Assembly (NCBI GenBank): GCA_900444965.1
Contig: UFRQ01000003.1
Span: 1,054,001 to 1,118,000, forward strand
Origin: [Actinobacillus] rossii
GTDB taxonomy: Bacteria; Pseudomonadota; Gammaproteobacteria; Enterobacterales; Pasteurellaceae
Length of the DNA: 64,000 nt
Reading direction: 5' to 3'
The translations under genes were made by a program, and so were the position numbers. Each line of letters starts with the position of its first letter. The first letter of the stretch is position 1. This document shows positions 1 to 10,072 of the stretch, piece after piece. The notes below the pieces were generated by a model. The model was not told the DNA's origin and searched no databases. It was given only the letters and a program-made list of their open reading frames with translations.

Positions 1-54
1 TACCCCTATTCCCCCTGAAACTAGCGCAATGATATAAGTGAGTAAGTTACTCAT
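1..54 (-). CDS. lnt: Apolipoprotein N-acyltransferase, first 18 codons only
   Basis: An ATG at 54-52 on the minus strand opens a frame running off the left edge, beginning [18 protein letters not shown], a hydrophobic start as expected for the membrane enzyme that N-acylates the lipoprotein Cys. It overlaps the end of corC by 8 bases, and corC-lnt is a well-known gene pair in gammaproteobacteria. The identification rests mainly on that neighbourhood because so few residues are visible. Confidence 0.7.
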   Translation of the reverse strand, partial: MSNLLTYIIALVSGGIGV

Positions 55-958
55 TATTTTTCTCTTCTTCTCTTTGTGGTTCCATTTCTGCCAGTTGTTC
101 ATCTGTCACTGTAACGCGTAATTGAATAATTCGGCGACTATCTGCAGATGTAACTTTAAAATGAATATTTTCTAACGTAATCTCTTCGTTACGTTTTGGC
201 AAATAGCCGAAAGCTTGCATAATCACACCGCCAATTGTATCCACTTCTTCATCGGCAAAGTGCGTATTGAATTGCGCATTAAAATCATCAATATCTGTTA
301 GAGCTCGTACCGCGTAGGTATGACGTGAAAGCTGGCGAATATTCGCAATGATTTCTTCTTCATCAAATTCATCTTCAATATCGCCAACGATTTGTTCCAG
401 AATATCTTCAATCGTGACTAAGCCGGATACCGCACCGAATTCATCAACGACAATTGCCATATGAAAACGTTCTGAACGAAATTCTTTCAGGAGACGATCG
501 ACGCGTTTGCTTTCAGGCACGATTTCCACAGGGCGTAATAGCTGTTGGAGATCGAATTCTTCCGCATCTAAGCGTAAAAATTTCAGTAAATCTTTGGCAT
601 GTAGAATACCTAATACTTTATCACGTTCTTCTGTAACAACGGGAAAGCGTGAGTGAGCGGTTGTGATAATGGTATCAAGGCAACTTTCTAGATCTTGATC
701 GTTTTCGATAAACACGATTTGGGCACGTGGAATCATAATATCGCGTACACGAAGTTCAGCGATTTCCATCACGCCTTCTATCATTTCGCGTGTATTTTGG
801 TCAATAAGTTCATTTTGTTCCGAATCACGAATCACTTCTACAAGTTCTTCACGGTTTTTAAGTTCACCTTGAAAAAAGCGTCCGAATAAAGACTGGAAAA
901 AAGATTTTTTAGGACTGGTTTCAGTTTGAGTTGAATGGGTCGAATGCTCGTCGTTCAT
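47..958 (-). CDS. corC: CorC/HlyC-family CBS-domain protein (cobalt/magnesium efflux accessory)
   Basis: 303 aa, the usual length for the family. A charged N-terminus of about 65 residues is followed by two CBS motifs (about residues 70-195, including the segment [20 protein letters not shown]) and a C-terminal CorC_HlyC transporter-associated domain (about 205-290). There is no long membrane segment, so this is the soluble YbeX/CorC type and not the membrane-anchored type. In enterobacteria it is linked to Mg/Co efflux and ribosome-related stress. It precedes lnt with an 8-base overlap, so the two are probably co-transcribed. The start at 958 has no rival nearby. Confidence 0.9.
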   Translation of the reverse strand: MNDEHSTHSTQTETSPKKSFFQSLFGRFFQGELKNREELVEVIRDSEQNELIDQNTREMIEGVMEIAELRVRDIMIPRAQIVFIENDQDLESCLDTIITTAHSRFPVVTEERDKVLGILHAKDLLKFLRLDAEEFDLQQLLRPVEIVPESKRVDRLLKEFRSERFHMAIVVDEFGAVSGLVTIEDILEQIVGDIEDEFDEEEIIANIRQLSRHTYAVRALTDIDDFNAQFNTHFADEEVDTIGGVIMQAFGYLPKRNEEITLENIHFKVTSADSRRIIQLRVTVTDEQLAEMEPQREEEKNNE

Positions 959-1032
959 AGAATTTCATTTGTTACTGTCGAATTGACGTATGAAAAGTAG
1001 CATATTTTTTAACTAGTCGCTAGCAGAAATTG

Positions 1033-1066
1033 GTGCGGTCAAAAATTTAACTATTTTTGACCGCAC
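1033..1066 (-). terminator. Inverted uptake-signal hairpin after galM
   Basis: GTGCGGTCAAAAAT (1033-1046) and its reverse complement (1053-1066) form a 14-bp stem with a 6-base loop. Each arm holds an uptake signal core. It lies just after the galM stop and before corC, so it probably ends the galTKM transcript. Confidence 0.7.
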
Positions 1067-1078
1067 TTTAGGGATGGT

Positions 1079-2113
1079 TTACATCACAAATTTAAACATT
1101 GTCCAATGTTCATAACCTTCTTTGGCTTTTGCCATGCCACCATATTGCCACCATTCAGGATGATTAGGCGTGTCTGGCAAGGCTTGAGTTTCTAATGCAA
1201 TTCCGCTGTAATCCATATACTGTCCACCGTTACGAGTTGGTGTGCCAGCAAGATAATTGCCAGTGTAAACTTGTAAGGCGCGTTGGCTGGTTCGGACTTC
1301 TAGGCTCAGTGAACGATCAAGTGCGGTCAGAATAGCACAAGGTTTTACGCCACTTTCATTGAGTAAAAATGAATGATCATAGCCTTTGGTTGATTGCTGT
1401 TCTTCTAGCAAAAAATCCTGTTGGATCATTTTCTCTGTCCGGAAATCAAAACTGGTTTTGTTTACTGATTTTAATGGGGCATTAGGGATACCTTCGCTAT
1501 TGACTGGTAAAAATTGTTCTGCATTAAGCTGTAAGAAGTGATGACGAACATCGCAACCATCCATCGCATTGTTTAAATTGAAATACGCATGATTTGTCAG
1601 GTTGAGCGGTGTATCTTGTTGATTTTGCGCACGATAAGTAATGCGTACTGAATTATCATCACCTAATGTGAAACAAACTGTGGCTTTTACTTCACCAGAG
1701 AACCCCTGATCGCCATCTGGCGAAAAATGAGAAAAAGTCACTGAATTCTCAGAAAAAGAATCTAATTTCCACCGCACTTTGTCCCAGCCCATTCCACCGT
1801 GCAGTTGATGCGGACCTTGATTTGTTGTTAATCCTAATTGTTCAGCGTTAGCAATGCGGTTGGCGTAACGTCCAATACTTGCCCCGAGATAAGCGCGTTG
1901 AACAGGATAGTCATCAGGTTGACAACCAAGTAAAACTTCACGTTGTTCCCCTTTGACCGGCAGTTTACAAGAAATCCATGTAGCACCCCAATCCATCACT
2001 TGGATTGTCATTCCATTTTCATTCGTTAAGGTAACAATTTGGAATGGTTCGCCATCAGGTGCCGTACTTTGGCAAGAAAGTGCGGTCGTTTTTTCATGTA
2101 TTTGGGTTAGCAT
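1079..2113 (-). CDS. galM: Aldose 1-epimerase (mutarotase)
   Basis: 344 aa, normal for the family. It converts beta-D-galactose to alpha-D-galactose for galactokinase in the Leloir pathway. Visible family motifs are GRYANRI (81-87), HQLHGG (102-107), and [10 protein letters not shown] with the catalytic His at about 175; the catalytic Glu is probably in [11 protein letters not shown] near the C-terminus. The start codon overlaps the galK stop (ATGCTAA), consistent with translational coupling in a galT-galK-galM operon. Confidence 0.95.
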   Translation of the reverse strand: MLTQIHEKTTALSCQSTAPDGEPFQIVTLTNENGMTIQVMDWGATWISCKLPVKGEQREVLLGCQPDDYPVQRAYLGASIGRYANRIANAEQLGLTTNQGPHQLHGGMGWDKVRWKLDSFSENSVTFSHFSPDGDQGFSGEVKATVCFTLGDDNSVRITYRAQNQQDTPLNLTNHAYFNLNNAMDGCDVRHHFLQLNAEQFLPVNSEGIPNAPLKSVNKTSFDFRTEKMIQQDFLLEEQQSTKGYDHSFLLNESGVKPCAILTALDRSLSLEVRTSQRALQVYTGNYLAGTPTRNGGQYMDYSGIALETQALPDTPNHPEWWQYGGMAKAKEGYEHWTMFKFVM

Positions 2114-3264
2114 TTATGCACTCCTTGTGATGCGGTACACACATAAAAACTTTCTTTTAACCCTGTACGTTTTTCGTAATTATCAGCAATAATCTGACGT
2201 ACGGCATCGACTTTATCGGTTGGGGCAAGTGCGACGATACAACCGCCAAAACCACCGCCAGTCATTCTTGCACCACCCGATGTGCCAATCACAGATTGTG
2301 CGAGTTCGACCAAATAATCAATTTCGGGTGTCGTAATTTCAAAGTCATCGCGCATAGAAATATGAGAGGCGTTCATTAATTCCCCTAAGCGAGAAATATC
2401 ACCATTATTTAAGGCTTGAACGGCATCAAGGACGCGTTGATTTTCTGTCACAATATGACGCGCCCGTTTCGCAACGTCCACATCAAGTGCGGTCAATTCT
2501 GCTTCTTTTTTATGAAATTGTGCGATGGACACATCACGTAATGCTTTTACACCAAAAAATTTTGCTGCGGCTTCACATTGTTGACGGCGTGTATTGTATT
2601 CACCTGTCACTAAATCATGTTTAACATGAGAATTAACAATCATGACGGCAATATTCTCTGGCACGGGTGTGGGTATCGTATCTAATGAACGGCAGTCAAT
2701 CATTAATAAATGTCCTTCTTGACCGAGCGCTGAAATAAGTTGATCCATATTGCCACAATTAGCACCAACGAACTTGTTTTCTGCTTTTTGTCCAATCAAC
2801 GCAATTTCAGTATGGCTAAGGGATAAGTTGGCGAGTTCTTGGCAGAATTTCCCTACCGCCACTTCAAGGGAAGCGGACGAACTTAAACCTGATGATAAAG
2901 GCACATTGCCGCTGATGACTAAATCGGCACCCTGATGAAATTCAGGGCAACGTTCTTGAATGAATTTCACTACGCCGCGCACATAACCCGTCCATTTTTC
3001 ATTTGGGTTAGGTTCAATTGGTTGATCAAGTCGAAATTCATCGCTTTCGTTTAAATCAGCCGCAAATACGTTAAAAATGTGATCGTGACGTGGGGCGCCA
3101 CTGATTGATGTACCATAATTAATTGCACAAGGCATAACAAAACCGTCATTGTAGTCAGTATGTTCGCCAATAATATTGACTCGTCCCGGGGCATAAACGT
3201 TCAGTGTTGGTGCTTTGTGATATTTTTCAGTAAAAAGTTTTTTAGATAATTCTTTAGGGTGCAT
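2107..3264 (-). CDS. galK: Galactokinase
   Basis: 385 aa from the preferred start. It phosphorylates galactose at C1. GHMP-kinase motifs are clear: the galactokinase signature [15 protein letters not shown] near the N-terminus, the ATP loop [15 protein letters not shown], and the C-terminal [17 protein letters not shown]. The frame is open back to 3306, but the ATG at 3264 is preferred: it has AGGA nine bases upstream and gives an N-terminus ([11 protein letters not shown]) of the length seen in other GalK proteins. It overlaps galM at its end and follows galT by about 85 bases. Confidence 0.95.
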   Translation of the reverse strand: MHPKELSKKLFTEKYHKAPTLNVYAPGRVNIIGEHTDYNDGFVMPCAINYGTSISGAPRHDHIFNVFAADLNESDEFRLDQPIEPNPNEKWTGYVRGVVKFIQERCPEFHQGADLVISGNVPLSSGLSSSASLEVAVGKFCQELANLSLSHTEIALIGQKAENKFVGANCGNMDQLISALGQEGHLLMIDCRSLDTIPTPVPENIAVMIVNSHVKHDLVTGEYNTRRQQCEAAAKFFGVKALRDVSIAQFHKKEAELTALDVDVAKRARHIVTENQRVLDAVQALNNGDISRLGELMNASHISMRDDFEITTPEIDYLVELAQSVIGTSGGARMTGGGFGGCIVALAPTDKVDAVRQIIADNYEKRTGLKESFYVCTASQGVHKC

Positions 3265-3348
3265 AAAATATTGTCCTGTTTTCGGACCATACAAGCGGTA
3301 TGGCATTAAGTGTCATTACGTCATTCTTATTTATGAGCAAGAGTGCGG

Positions 3349-4392
3349 TTAACGCAATTTGTAGTGAATTTCACTTAATTCACGTAATCTTGCTGCAGCT
3401 TGTTCAGCCGTTAAATCTCGTTGACTTTCGCCTAGCATTTCATAGCCAACCATAAATTTACGCACGGTAGCGGAACGTAATAGCGGTGGATAGAAATGAG
3501 CGTGGAGTTGCCAGTGTTCATTATTGTCATTATTAAATGGCGCAGCATGGAATCCCATAGAATACGGAAAGCTGGTTTCAAATAAGTTATCGTATTTCGT
3601 CGTTAATTTTTTCAACATCACTGCAAGATCTTGGCTTTGTTCAGCAGTTAACTCCGTTAAACGTTTCACATGCACTTTAGGTAATAATAGTGTTTCAAAC
3701 GGCCAAACTGCCCAATAAGGAACAACGGCAACCCAATGTGCTGTTTCAACGACAATACGTTCTTTTTGTTCCAGCTCTCGTTTTGCATAATCGACTAATA
3801 ATACTGAGCCATGTCGCTCGTAGTATTTTCGTTGGTTAATATCTTCACGTGCCACTTCATTAGGTAAAAAACTATTTGCCCAAATTTGACCGTGTGGGTG
3901 TGGATTCGAACACCCCATTGCCGCGCCTTTGTTTTCGAAAATTTGTACCCATTGATATTGTTGGCCAAGTTCATTGAGTTGTTCCTGCCAAACTTTTATT
4001 ACGTCTTCAATTTCACTTTCTGTTAAGAGTGGTAGCGTTTTACTGTGATCTGGCGAGAAACAAATTACACGACTTTCGCCACGGGCCGCACAGCTTTGGA
4101 ATAATGGATCTTTCGATTCTTCAGGAGCTGGTGTATCTTGTAATAACGCTGAAAAGTCGTTACGGAAAACATAAGGCTTGCTGTAATTTGGATTCGGCTC
4201 ACCGGTAATGCGTTTATTACGAGGACAAAGATAACAATTTGGATCATGTATTGGCTTTTGTTCTTCTTGTACTTTTTCTTGTTGTCCTTGCCAAGGTCGT
4301 TTAGCTCGATGTGGTGATACCAGAACCCATTGGTCAATGAGAGGATTATAACGGCGGTGTGGATGTTCTGTAGGGTCAAATTGTGCAGTCAT
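3349..4392 (-). CDS. galT: Galactose-1-phosphate uridylyltransferase
   Basis: 347 aa. It exchanges UDP-glucose and galactose-1-phosphate. The zinc-ligand pair CYLC (Cys53/Cys56) and the active-site HPHGQ motif (His165, His167) are present, matching class I GalT. It is the first gene of the leftward gal operon; its start at 4392 faces the control region shared with mglB. An overlapping frame inside it on the same strand is a shadow. Confidence 0.96.
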   Translation of the reverse strand: MTAQFDPTEHPHRRYNPLIDQWVLVSPHRAKRPWQGQQEKVQEEQKPIHDPNCYLCPRNKRITGEPNPNYSKPYVFRNDFSALLQDTPAPEESKDPLFQSCAARGESRVICFSPDHSKTLPLLTESEIEDVIKVWQEQLNELGQQYQWVQIFENKGAAMGCSNPHPHGQIWANSFLPNEVAREDINQRKYYERHGSVLLVDYAKRELEQKERIVVETAHWVAVVPYWAVWPFETLLLPKVHVKRLTELTAEQSQDLAVMLKKLTTKYDNLFETSFPYSMGFHAAPFNNDNNEHWQLHAHFYPPLLRSATVRKFMVGYEMLGESQRDLTAEQAAARLRELSEIHYKLR

Positions 4393-4487
4393 AATAATAC
4401 ATCTCCATTTATATTTCTTTTATGATGACGCTAACATACAGCAAATAAATGCTATGATTTCAGAATAACATAACAGAAAATTTGTTT

Positions 4488-4503
4488 TGTGAACTAGTTC
4501 ACA
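4488..4503. promoter_or_regulatory. CRP-type site 1 (galT-proximal)
   Basis: TGTGAACTAGTTCACA is a perfect TGTGA-N6-TCACA palindrome, about 96 bases from the galT start. It probably binds CRP-cAMP to activate the gal operon, given the role of CRP in sugar uptake genes in Haemophilus and E. coli. Binding is inferred. Confidence 0.75.
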
Positions 4504-4548
4504 AATTTTGATATTTGCTGAATGGATTAGCCTGTGAATTTTATGTTT

Positions 4549-4564
4549 TGTGATAAGGATCACA
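4549..4564. promoter_or_regulatory. CRP-type site 2 (mglB-proximal)
   Basis: TGTGATAAGGATCACA is a second perfect TGTGA-N6-TCACA match, centred 61 bases from the first and 120 bases before the mglB start. It probably drives the mgl operon. The sequence just downstream (AACGTT at about 4580 and ACCGATTACG at about 4597) looks loosely like GalR/GalS half-sites, but I would not call an operator. Confidence 0.78.
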
Positions 4565-4683
4565 GATATTTAACATTCGAAACGTTATATTTAATACCGA
4601 TTACGTTAGTGCGTTGTCAGCATTATGATTAGGTAACGGCTAAGGTAATATTGTGCTTATTTCATCTCATTAGGAGCAGGTTT

Positions 4684-5676
4684 ATGAAAAAATTAGGTTT
4701 AAGTGCATTGACTTTAGCATTAGGTTTAGCAGCTGGTGTAAGTGTAGCGCAAGCAGATACAAAAATCGGGGTAACGATTTATAAATATGATGACAACTTT
4801 ATGTCATTAATGCGCAAAGAAATTAATAAAGAAGCTGACACGTTAAAAGATGTAAAATTGTTGATGAATGATTCTCAAAATGCGCAATCTATTCAAAATG
4901 ACCAAGTAGATGTGCTTATTTCAAAAGGCGTGAAAGCCTTAGCGATCAACTTAGTTGACCCTGCAGCGGCGTCAACAGTTATTGGCAAAGCGAAACCAGA
5001 TAATATTCCTGTTGTGTTCTTTAATAAAGACCCAGGTGAGAAAGCATTAGCGAAATATGATAATGCCTATTATGTAGGGACAGATCCAAAAGAATCCGGT
5101 GTTATTCAAGGGGAATTAATTGCCAAACAATGGAAAGCTAATCCAGCCCTTGACTTAAATAAAGACGGTAAAATCCAATATGTCTTGTTGAAAGGCGAAC
5201 CAGGTCACCCAGATGCGGAAGCTCGTACTAAATATGTGATTGAAAAATTAGCAGAATTAGGTATTCAAACTGAACAGCTCTTTATGGATACCGGTATGTG
5301 GGATGCGGCAATGGCGAAAGATAAAACTGACGCTTGGCTATCTAGTGCTAAAGCGAATGATATCGAAATGATCATCTCAAATAATGATGGTATGGCGATG
5401 GGCGCATTAGAAGCGACAAAAGCACATGGCAAAAAATTACCAATTTTTGGGGTTGATGCGTTGCCTGAAGTGTTACAGTTAATCAAAAAAGGTGACATTG
5501 CGGGTACTGTATTGAATGATGGCGTCAACCAAGGTAAAGCAGTCGTACAATTAGCGAATAACCTTGCTCAAGGTAAAGGAGCTGGCGAAGGCACGAACTA
5601 CAAAGTGGAAAACAAAGTAGTACGTATTCCTTATGTCGGTGTAGATAAAGATAATTTATCTGAATTTATGAAATAA
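4684..5676 (+). CDS. mglB: Galactose/glucose-binding periplasmic protein
   Basis: 330 aa. It is the periplasmic sugar receptor of the Mgl ABC importer. A signal peptide ends near VSVAQA, with mature protein starting [15 protein letters not shown]; the fold is a type I periplasmic binding protein (motifs [35 protein letters not shown]). The frame extends to 4651, but the ATG at 4684 has TAGGAG just upstream and starts with [11 protein letters not shown], a normal signal peptide. It is the first gene of mglBAC, with a structured gap before mglA. Confidence 0.96.
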   Translation: MKKLGLSALTLALGLAAGVSVAQADTKIGVTIYKYDDNFMSLMRKEINKEADTLKDVKLLMNDSQNAQSIQNDQVDVLISKGVKALAINLVDPAAASTVIGKAKPDNIPVVFFNKDPGEKALAKYDNAYYVGTDPKESGVIQGELIAKQWKANPALDLNKDGKIQYVLLKGEPGHPDAEARTKYVIEKLAELGIQTEQLFMDTGMWDAAMAKDKTDAWLSSAKANDIEMIISNNDGMAMGALEATKAHGKKLPIFGVDALPEVLQLIKKGDIAGTVLNDGVNQGKAVVQLANNLAQGKGAGEGTNYKVENKVVRIPYVGVDKDNLSEFMK

Positions 5677-5683
5677 TAAACTT

Positions 5684-5816
5684 AGGTGGGTAAAACTCGA
5701 AAAGTTGCTTGCAGCCCGACAACGGATTGTATCCCCTTAGAGCCATTGAGCAAAGTTACATATAAAAGTCGTAATTTTGTGACCGCACTTGTAGGGAAAG
5801 TCGAGTTTGCTCACCT
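5684..5816 (+). promoter_or_regulatory. Long-range RNA stem in the mglB-mglA gap
   Basis: AGGTGGGTAAAACTCGA (5684-5700) can pair with TCGAGTTTGCTCACCT (5801-5816), allowing G-U pairs and one bulged A, and enclosing about 100 bases. The right arm is followed by U-rich sequence. Such a structure could protect the mglB message 3' end or attenuate mglA. An uptake signal lies inside the loop (about 5780). Its function is inferred. Confidence 0.5.
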
Positions 5817-5860
5817 TTTATTTGCCAAATTTTTTTAACAATAAATGAATGGGGTGATGT

Positions 5861-7369
5861 ATGACGGCACAAAATCAAGAAGTGCTGCTCACAATGAAAA
5901 ATGTGAGCAAGTCGTTCCCTGGTGTAAAGGCCTTGGATAAGGCAAATTTGACAGTGAAATCTCATAGCGTACACGCGTTAATGGGAGAAAATGGTGCTGG
6001 TAAATCCACATTGCTGAAATGCTTATTTGGTATTTATGCCAAGGACGAAGGCGACATTATGTTTCTTGGTAAACCAGTGAATTTTAAAACGTCAAAAGAA
6101 GCCTTAGAAAATGGGATTTCTATGGTGCACCAAGAATTAAATCTTGTGCGCCAACGTAACGTAATGGACAACCTTTGGCTTGGACGTTATCCGCTTAAAG
6201 GCGTTTTTGTTGATCATACAAAAATGTATAACGATACGAAAGCGATTTTTGATGAATTGGGTATTGATGTCGATCCTCGTGATAAAGTAGCCGATTTGTC
6301 TGTATCACAAATGCAAATGATCGAAATTGCCAAAGCCTTTTCTTACAATGCCAAAATTGTGATTATGGACGAGCCAACATCTTCGCTTTCAGAGAAAGAA
6401 GTGGAGCATTTGTTTACCATTATCGCCAAATTAAAAGCGCGTGGTTGTGGCATTATTTATATTTCCCACAAAATGGATGAAATTTTCAAGATTTGTGATG
6501 AAATTACAATTTTGCGTGACGGTCAGTGGATAAATACAGTTGCAGTGAAAGATGTGACGATGGATCAAGTCGTATCTATGATGGTAGGGCGTGAGTTAAC
6601 ACAGCGTTTTCCTGAAAAAATTAATACACCGAAAGAAGTGATTTTAACAGTGGAAAATCTGACCGCACTTAATCAACCCTCCATTAAAGATGTCAGTTTT
6701 GAACTGCACAAAGGCGAAATTCTTGGGATTGCGGGTTTAGTGGGTGCCAAACGGACGGATATTGTCGAAACGATTTTTGGCGTGCGTGAACGTGCGAGTG
6801 GTACAGTGAAATTGCATGATAAAACTGTGTTAAATCACACCGCACTTGAAGCGATTAATAATGGTTTTGCGCTTGTGACAGAAGAGCGTCGGTCAACTGG
6901 GATTTATGCAAATTTAAGTATTGAGTTTAACTCATTGATTTCAAATATGAAATCTTATATGACTAAATGGGGATTACTCAGTAATAAGAAAATGAAAAGT
7001 GATACCCAGTGGGTAATTGATTCGATGAATGTGAAAACGCCATCTCATAAAACCACTATTGGTTCGCTTTCTGGGGGAAACCAACAGAAAGTGATTATTG
7101 GGCGTTGGTTGTTGACGCAACCTGAAGTATTAATGCTTGACGAACCGACTCGTGGGATTGATGTGGGTGCAAAATTCGAAATTTATCAATTAATTATGCA
7201 ACTTGCACAAAAAGATAAAGGCATCATTATGATTTCATCAGAAATGCCAGAACTTTTAGGCATTACTGACCGTATTTTAGTCATGAGTAACGGTCGTGTT
7301 GCTGGTATTGTTGAAACCGCAAAAACTTCACAAGAAGAAATTTTGCAATTGGCAGCTAAGTATTTATAG
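5861..7369 (+). CDS. mglA: Galactose/methyl galactoside import ATP-binding protein
   Basis: 502 aa with two fused nucleotide-binding domains, as in the carbohydrate (CUT2) ABC importers. Domain 1 has Walker [10 protein letters not shown] (42-50), signature LSVSQMQM and Walker [12 protein letters not shown]. Domain 2 (from about 260) has a degenerate Walker A ([12 protein letters not shown]) but a canonical signature LSGGNQQK and Walker [12 protein letters not shown], the usual asymmetry of this family. GGGGTG precedes the ATG. It powers uptake of sugar bound by MglB through MglC. Confidence 0.96.
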   Translation: MTAQNQEVLLTMKNVSKSFPGVKALDKANLTVKSHSVHALMGENGAGKSTLLKCLFGIYAKDEGDIMFLGKPVNFKTSKEALENGISMVHQELNLVRQRNVMDNLWLGRYPLKGVFVDHTKMYNDTKAIFDELGIDVDPRDKVADLSVSQMQMIEIAKAFSYNAKIVIMDEPTSSLSEKEVEHLFTIIAKLKARGCGIIYISHKMDEIFKICDEITILRDGQWINTVAVKDVTMDQVVSMMVGRELTQRFPEKINTPKEVILTVENLTALNQPSIKDVSFELHKGEILGIAGLVGAKRTDIVETIFGVRERASGTVKLHDKTVLNHTALEAINNGFALVTEERRSTGIYANLSIEFNSLISNMKSYMTKWGLLSNKKMKSDTQWVIDSMNVKTPSHKTTIGSLSGGNQQKVIIGRWLLTQPEVLMLDEPTRGIDVGAKFEIYQLIMQLAQKDKGIIMISSEMPELLGITDRILVMSNGRVAGIVETAKTSQEEILQLAAKYL

Positions 7370-7381
7370 AAGGAATGTTGT

Positions 7382-8389
7382 ATGGCTGGTCAAAAGACGA
7401 AAACATGGGATTTTTTCAAACAAAACGCGATTTATTTTGTGTTGTTGATTTTGCTTGGCGTAATTATTGCGCAAGATCCGAGTTTCTTAACACTGATGAA
7501 CTTCAGTAATATTCTCACCCAATCTTCCGTACGTTTAATTATTGCATTGGGTATTGCCGGATTACTTGTTGTGCAAGGTACCGACTTATCAGCCGGTCGT
7601 CAAGTAGGTTTAGCGGCGGTGGTTGCAGCAACCATGTTACAATCCATGGATAACTTCAATCGCGTATTCCCTGATTTACCTGAGATGCCGATTTTGGTCG
7701 TGATATTAATTGTTTGTGCTATTGGCGCGGTTATTGGTCTCGTCAATGGTTTTGTAGTTGCTGTATTAAATGTAACACCATTTATCGCGACTATGGGGAC
7801 AATGATTATCGTATATGGTTTTAACTCTTTGTACTATGATGCTGTAGGTGGTTCACCGATTGCAGGTTTTAGCGAAAACTTTTCATCGTTTACGCAAGGT
7901 TTCTTCCGCTTTGGTAGTTTTAAACTTTCTTACATTACGATTTACGCGATTGTGGCAACAATTTTAATGTGGATTCTATGGAATAAAACTCGTTTCGGTA
8001 AAAACATTTTTGCGATTGGTGGTAACCCTGAAGCAGCGAGAGTATCAGGTGTAAACGTAACCCGTAACTTGCTTGTGATTTATACTCTTGCCGGTGTGTT
8101 TTATGCTTTTGGTGGTATGCTCGAAGCCGGACGTATCGGTTCTGCAACCAATAACCTTGGTTTTATGTATGAATTAGACGCCATTGCTGCTTGTGTGGTG
8201 GGTGGTGTGTCATTTGCGGGTGGTGTGGGGACTATTATCGGCGTAGTGACGGGGGTATTAATCTTCACTGTGATTAACTACGGTTTAACTTACATTGGCG
8301 TAAATCCTTACTGGCAATATATTATTAAAGGTTCGATTATCATTCTTGCTGTCGCAATTGATAGTTTGAAATACGCGAAGAAAAAATAG
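7382..8389 (+). CDS. mglC: Galactose/methyl galactoside import permease
   Basis: 335 aa, very hydrophobic with about ten membrane segments. It is the CUT2 permease partner of MglA, with family motifs VQGTDLSAGRQVG, TPFIATMGTM and IFAIGGNPEAARVSGV. It begins 12 bases after mglA with AGAAGGA upstream. It ends the mgl operon before a strong terminator. Confidence 0.96.
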   Translation: MAGQKTKTWDFFKQNAIYFVLLILLGVIIAQDPSFLTLMNFSNILTQSSVRLIIALGIAGLLVVQGTDLSAGRQVGLAAVVAATMLQSMDNFNRVFPDLPEMPILVVILIVCAIGAVIGLVNGFVVAVLNVTPFIATMGTMIIVYGFNSLYYDAVGGSPIAGFSENFSSFTQGFFRFGSFKLSYITIYAIVATILMWILWNKTRFGKNIFAIGGNPEAARVSGVNVTRNLLVIYTLAGVFYAFGGMLEAGRIGSATNNLGFMYELDAIAACVVGGVSFAGGVGTIIGVVTGVLIFTVINYGLTYIGVNPYWQYIIKGSIIILAVAIDSLKYAKKK

Positions 8390-8408
8390 GTTGTAAAACA
8401 TTGAAAAG

Positions 8409-8447
8409 AATGACCGCACTTCATATCAAGTGCGGTCATTTTTTTAT
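8409..8447. terminator. Bidirectional uptake-signal terminator after mglC
   Basis: AATGACCGCACTT (8409-8421) and AAGTGCGGTCATT (8428-8440) form a perfect 13-bp stem with a 6-base loop, followed by a T run on the plus strand. It separates the convergent mglC and the octamer-repeat gene. Confidence 0.9.
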
Positions 8448-9417
8448 TTGTTTTCAGTAGATATCAAAATGGTATGGCGAATATGTTTATAAACAAGCAA
8501 ATCTAGCGGATCTTTAGTTTGAGTATAGCGAGATTTAAAGTAGTTACACATTTCATATTTTGCAGGTTCAAGAAACTGTGGGTGAATTTCACGACCAAAT
8601 GAGATTGTACGAAAGTTATTCAATGCTAAAATAATACTAGGTAAACGTTCTTGAATAAATGTACGCATAGCTGTTTCGCCACGGTGATAAGAAGTTTTCG
8701 CTCTTAATCTTTCTCCTAATTCACTCGTATCGTTTTCAACTAGATTGTAAAATTTATCGGCTAATATTTTCCATTCGTGCCAATAACGTTTATTACCAAT
8801 AATATAATTACAATAAGCTGTATTATAGGAAGATGAGACTAATTCATCTAAATTAATACATACTCCCATTTTGTTCAATGCCTGTTGTGAAAGTTCTTTC
8901 AAATCTGGATGCGCAACTCCACCTTGTTCAAACAGATTTTGATAATAAGCAATTGACCCAAAACCTAGAGAAGAAAGGAAAACATCTATATTGTCTTGGG
9001 ATTTTTCTTGAATTATTGCGATTAATTGTTCAGCGCTTACGCCTGTTTTTTCATAAAAGCGTGGTGATAAGAAACCGTAATAAGTGTTATCTTCCAGTTC
9101 GTTATTATCTAAAAAGGATTTGATGGGATAGAATTCAAACCATTCAGGCTTAGGTGAATGCGTATTGTCTAGTGGAATATAACGTGGGTCAATTTGATTT
9201 CTAGTTTCTTCGTTATAAAAGATTTGATATATTTTGATTGACTGATTGACTGATTGACTGATTGACTGATTGACTGATTGACTGATTGACTGATTGACTG
9301 ATTGACTGATTGACTGATTGACTGATTGACTGATTGACTGATTGACTGATTGACTGATTGACTGATTGACTGATCGATTGATTGATCGATTGCATATGAT
9401 GTTAAGGATGATGACAT
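8444..9417 (-). CDS. Octamer-repeat contingency gene, unknown function, apparently out of frame from ATG
   Basis: The conserved part (about 235 residues from KIYQIFYNEETRN onward) contains YPIKSFLDNN, YYGFLSPRFYEKTG and SSYNTAYCNYIIGNKRYWHEW. It has no signal peptide or clear membrane helix, so it is probably cytoplasmic. I do not recognise a named family; the style recalls hypothetical proteins found with glycan-synthesis genes, but that is a weak impression. The 5' end has about 17 perfect 8-base repeats coding NQSISQSV-type units. The full frame is open from a TTG at 9424, whereas the ATGs at 9417 and 9395 are in the two other frames and stop at 9169 and 9213. No ribosome site is convincing. 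Its coding part is AT-rich and lacks uptake signals, suggesting acquisition. Confidence 0.7.
9236..9374. repeat. Perfect tandem octanucleotide array (ACTGATTG)n
   Basis: 139 bases of uninterrupted 8-base repeat, about 17.4 copies, read on the coding (minus) strand as AATCAGTC units. It is flanked at 9375-9392 by degenerate GATTGATC-like copies. Eight is not a multiple of three, so each gain or loss shifts the frame. All three frames through it are open. This is the classic architecture for slipped-strand phase variation, though tetramers are commoner than octamers in Haemophilus. Confidence 0.97.
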
Positions 9418-9540
9418 AAAACAATAAATAAAACTTTATTTTTAATGGTGCTATTTTAATTGCTTAATACGCCCCAAGCAATATGTCATTAACTATAAAC
9501 AGTCCAAATCTTCCCCCTACTAATTCCTTATAAAATAACG

Positions 9541-9546
9541 TATAAT
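9541..9546 (+). promoter_or_regulatory. Likely -10 box for fabZ
   Basis: A perfect TATAAT lies 40 bases before the fabZ GTG. I see no good -35 at 16-18 bases upstream, so the promoter may be activator-dependent or weak. Confidence 0.4.
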
Positions 9547-9586
9547 TTCACCAAGATAGCGAAAACATTTCTTAAAGGACAATATT

Positions 9587-10039
9587 GTGACAACTGAAAC
9601 AAGAACAGCAAGAATTATCGAAGCGAAAGAAATCATGACTTTATTACCACACCGTTACCCCTTTTTGCTAGTGGATCGTGTCGTTGATTTCCAAGAAGGT
9701 GAATGGTTGAAAGCGATTAAAAATATCAGTGTGAATGAGCCTTGCTTTACTGGCCACTTTCCGGGTGAGCCGATTTTACCTGGTGTATTAATTCTTGAAG
9801 CCTTGGCGCAATCAATGGGAATTTTGGCATTCAAAACCCATGAGCTTCAAGGTGGCGAATTATTCTATTTTGCAGGGATTGATGATGCGCGTTTTAAACG
9901 TCCTGTATTGCCTGGTGATCAGATGGAGTTGCACGTTGAAGTGCTGAAAGAACGTCGCGGTATTACTTCTTTCACCGGGGTTGCTCGTGTGAATGGCGAA
10001 GTGGCTTGTGAAGCAAAATTAATGTGTGCACGCAGATAA
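9587..10039 (+). CDS. fabZ: 3-hydroxyacyl-ACP dehydratase FabZ
   Basis: 150 aa hot-dog fold enzyme that dehydrates 3-hydroxyacyl-ACP in type II fatty acid synthesis. Motifs are [10 protein letters not shown] (22-31), [10 protein letters not shown] with catalytic His57, and the catalytic Glu71 in LEALAQ. It starts with GTG, with AAAGGA nine bases upstream. It heads fabZ-lpxA-lpxB-rnhB; lpxD is not next to it here, unlike in E. coli. Confidence 0.96.
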   Translation: MTTETRTARIIEAKEIMTLLPHRYPFLLVDRVVDFQEGEWLKAIKNISVNEPCFTGHFPGEPILPGVLILEALAQSMGILAFKTHELQGGELFYFAGIDDARFKRPVLPGDQMELHVEVLKERRGITSFTGVARVNGEVACEAKLMCARR

Positions 10040-10072
10040 CAGTTCAGAAAAACAAGGATAAAGGGGCTAAAT

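Noticed and set aside
4065..4379. Second gene overlapping galT on the same strand
   Set aside because: It is wholly inside galT in another frame, with no family features or ribosome site.
4565..4620. GalR/GalS operators before mglB
   Set aside because: Only half-site resemblance (AACGTT, ACCGATTACG) without a symmetric full operator.
9236..9374. CRISPR-like array
   Set aside because: The unit is 8 bases with no spacers; it is a simple tandem repeat.
9169..9417. Separate small Ser/Gln-rich proteins in the other repeat frames
   Set aside because: They are made only of repeat codons plus out-of-frame tails, and are best read as off-state products of the switch gene.
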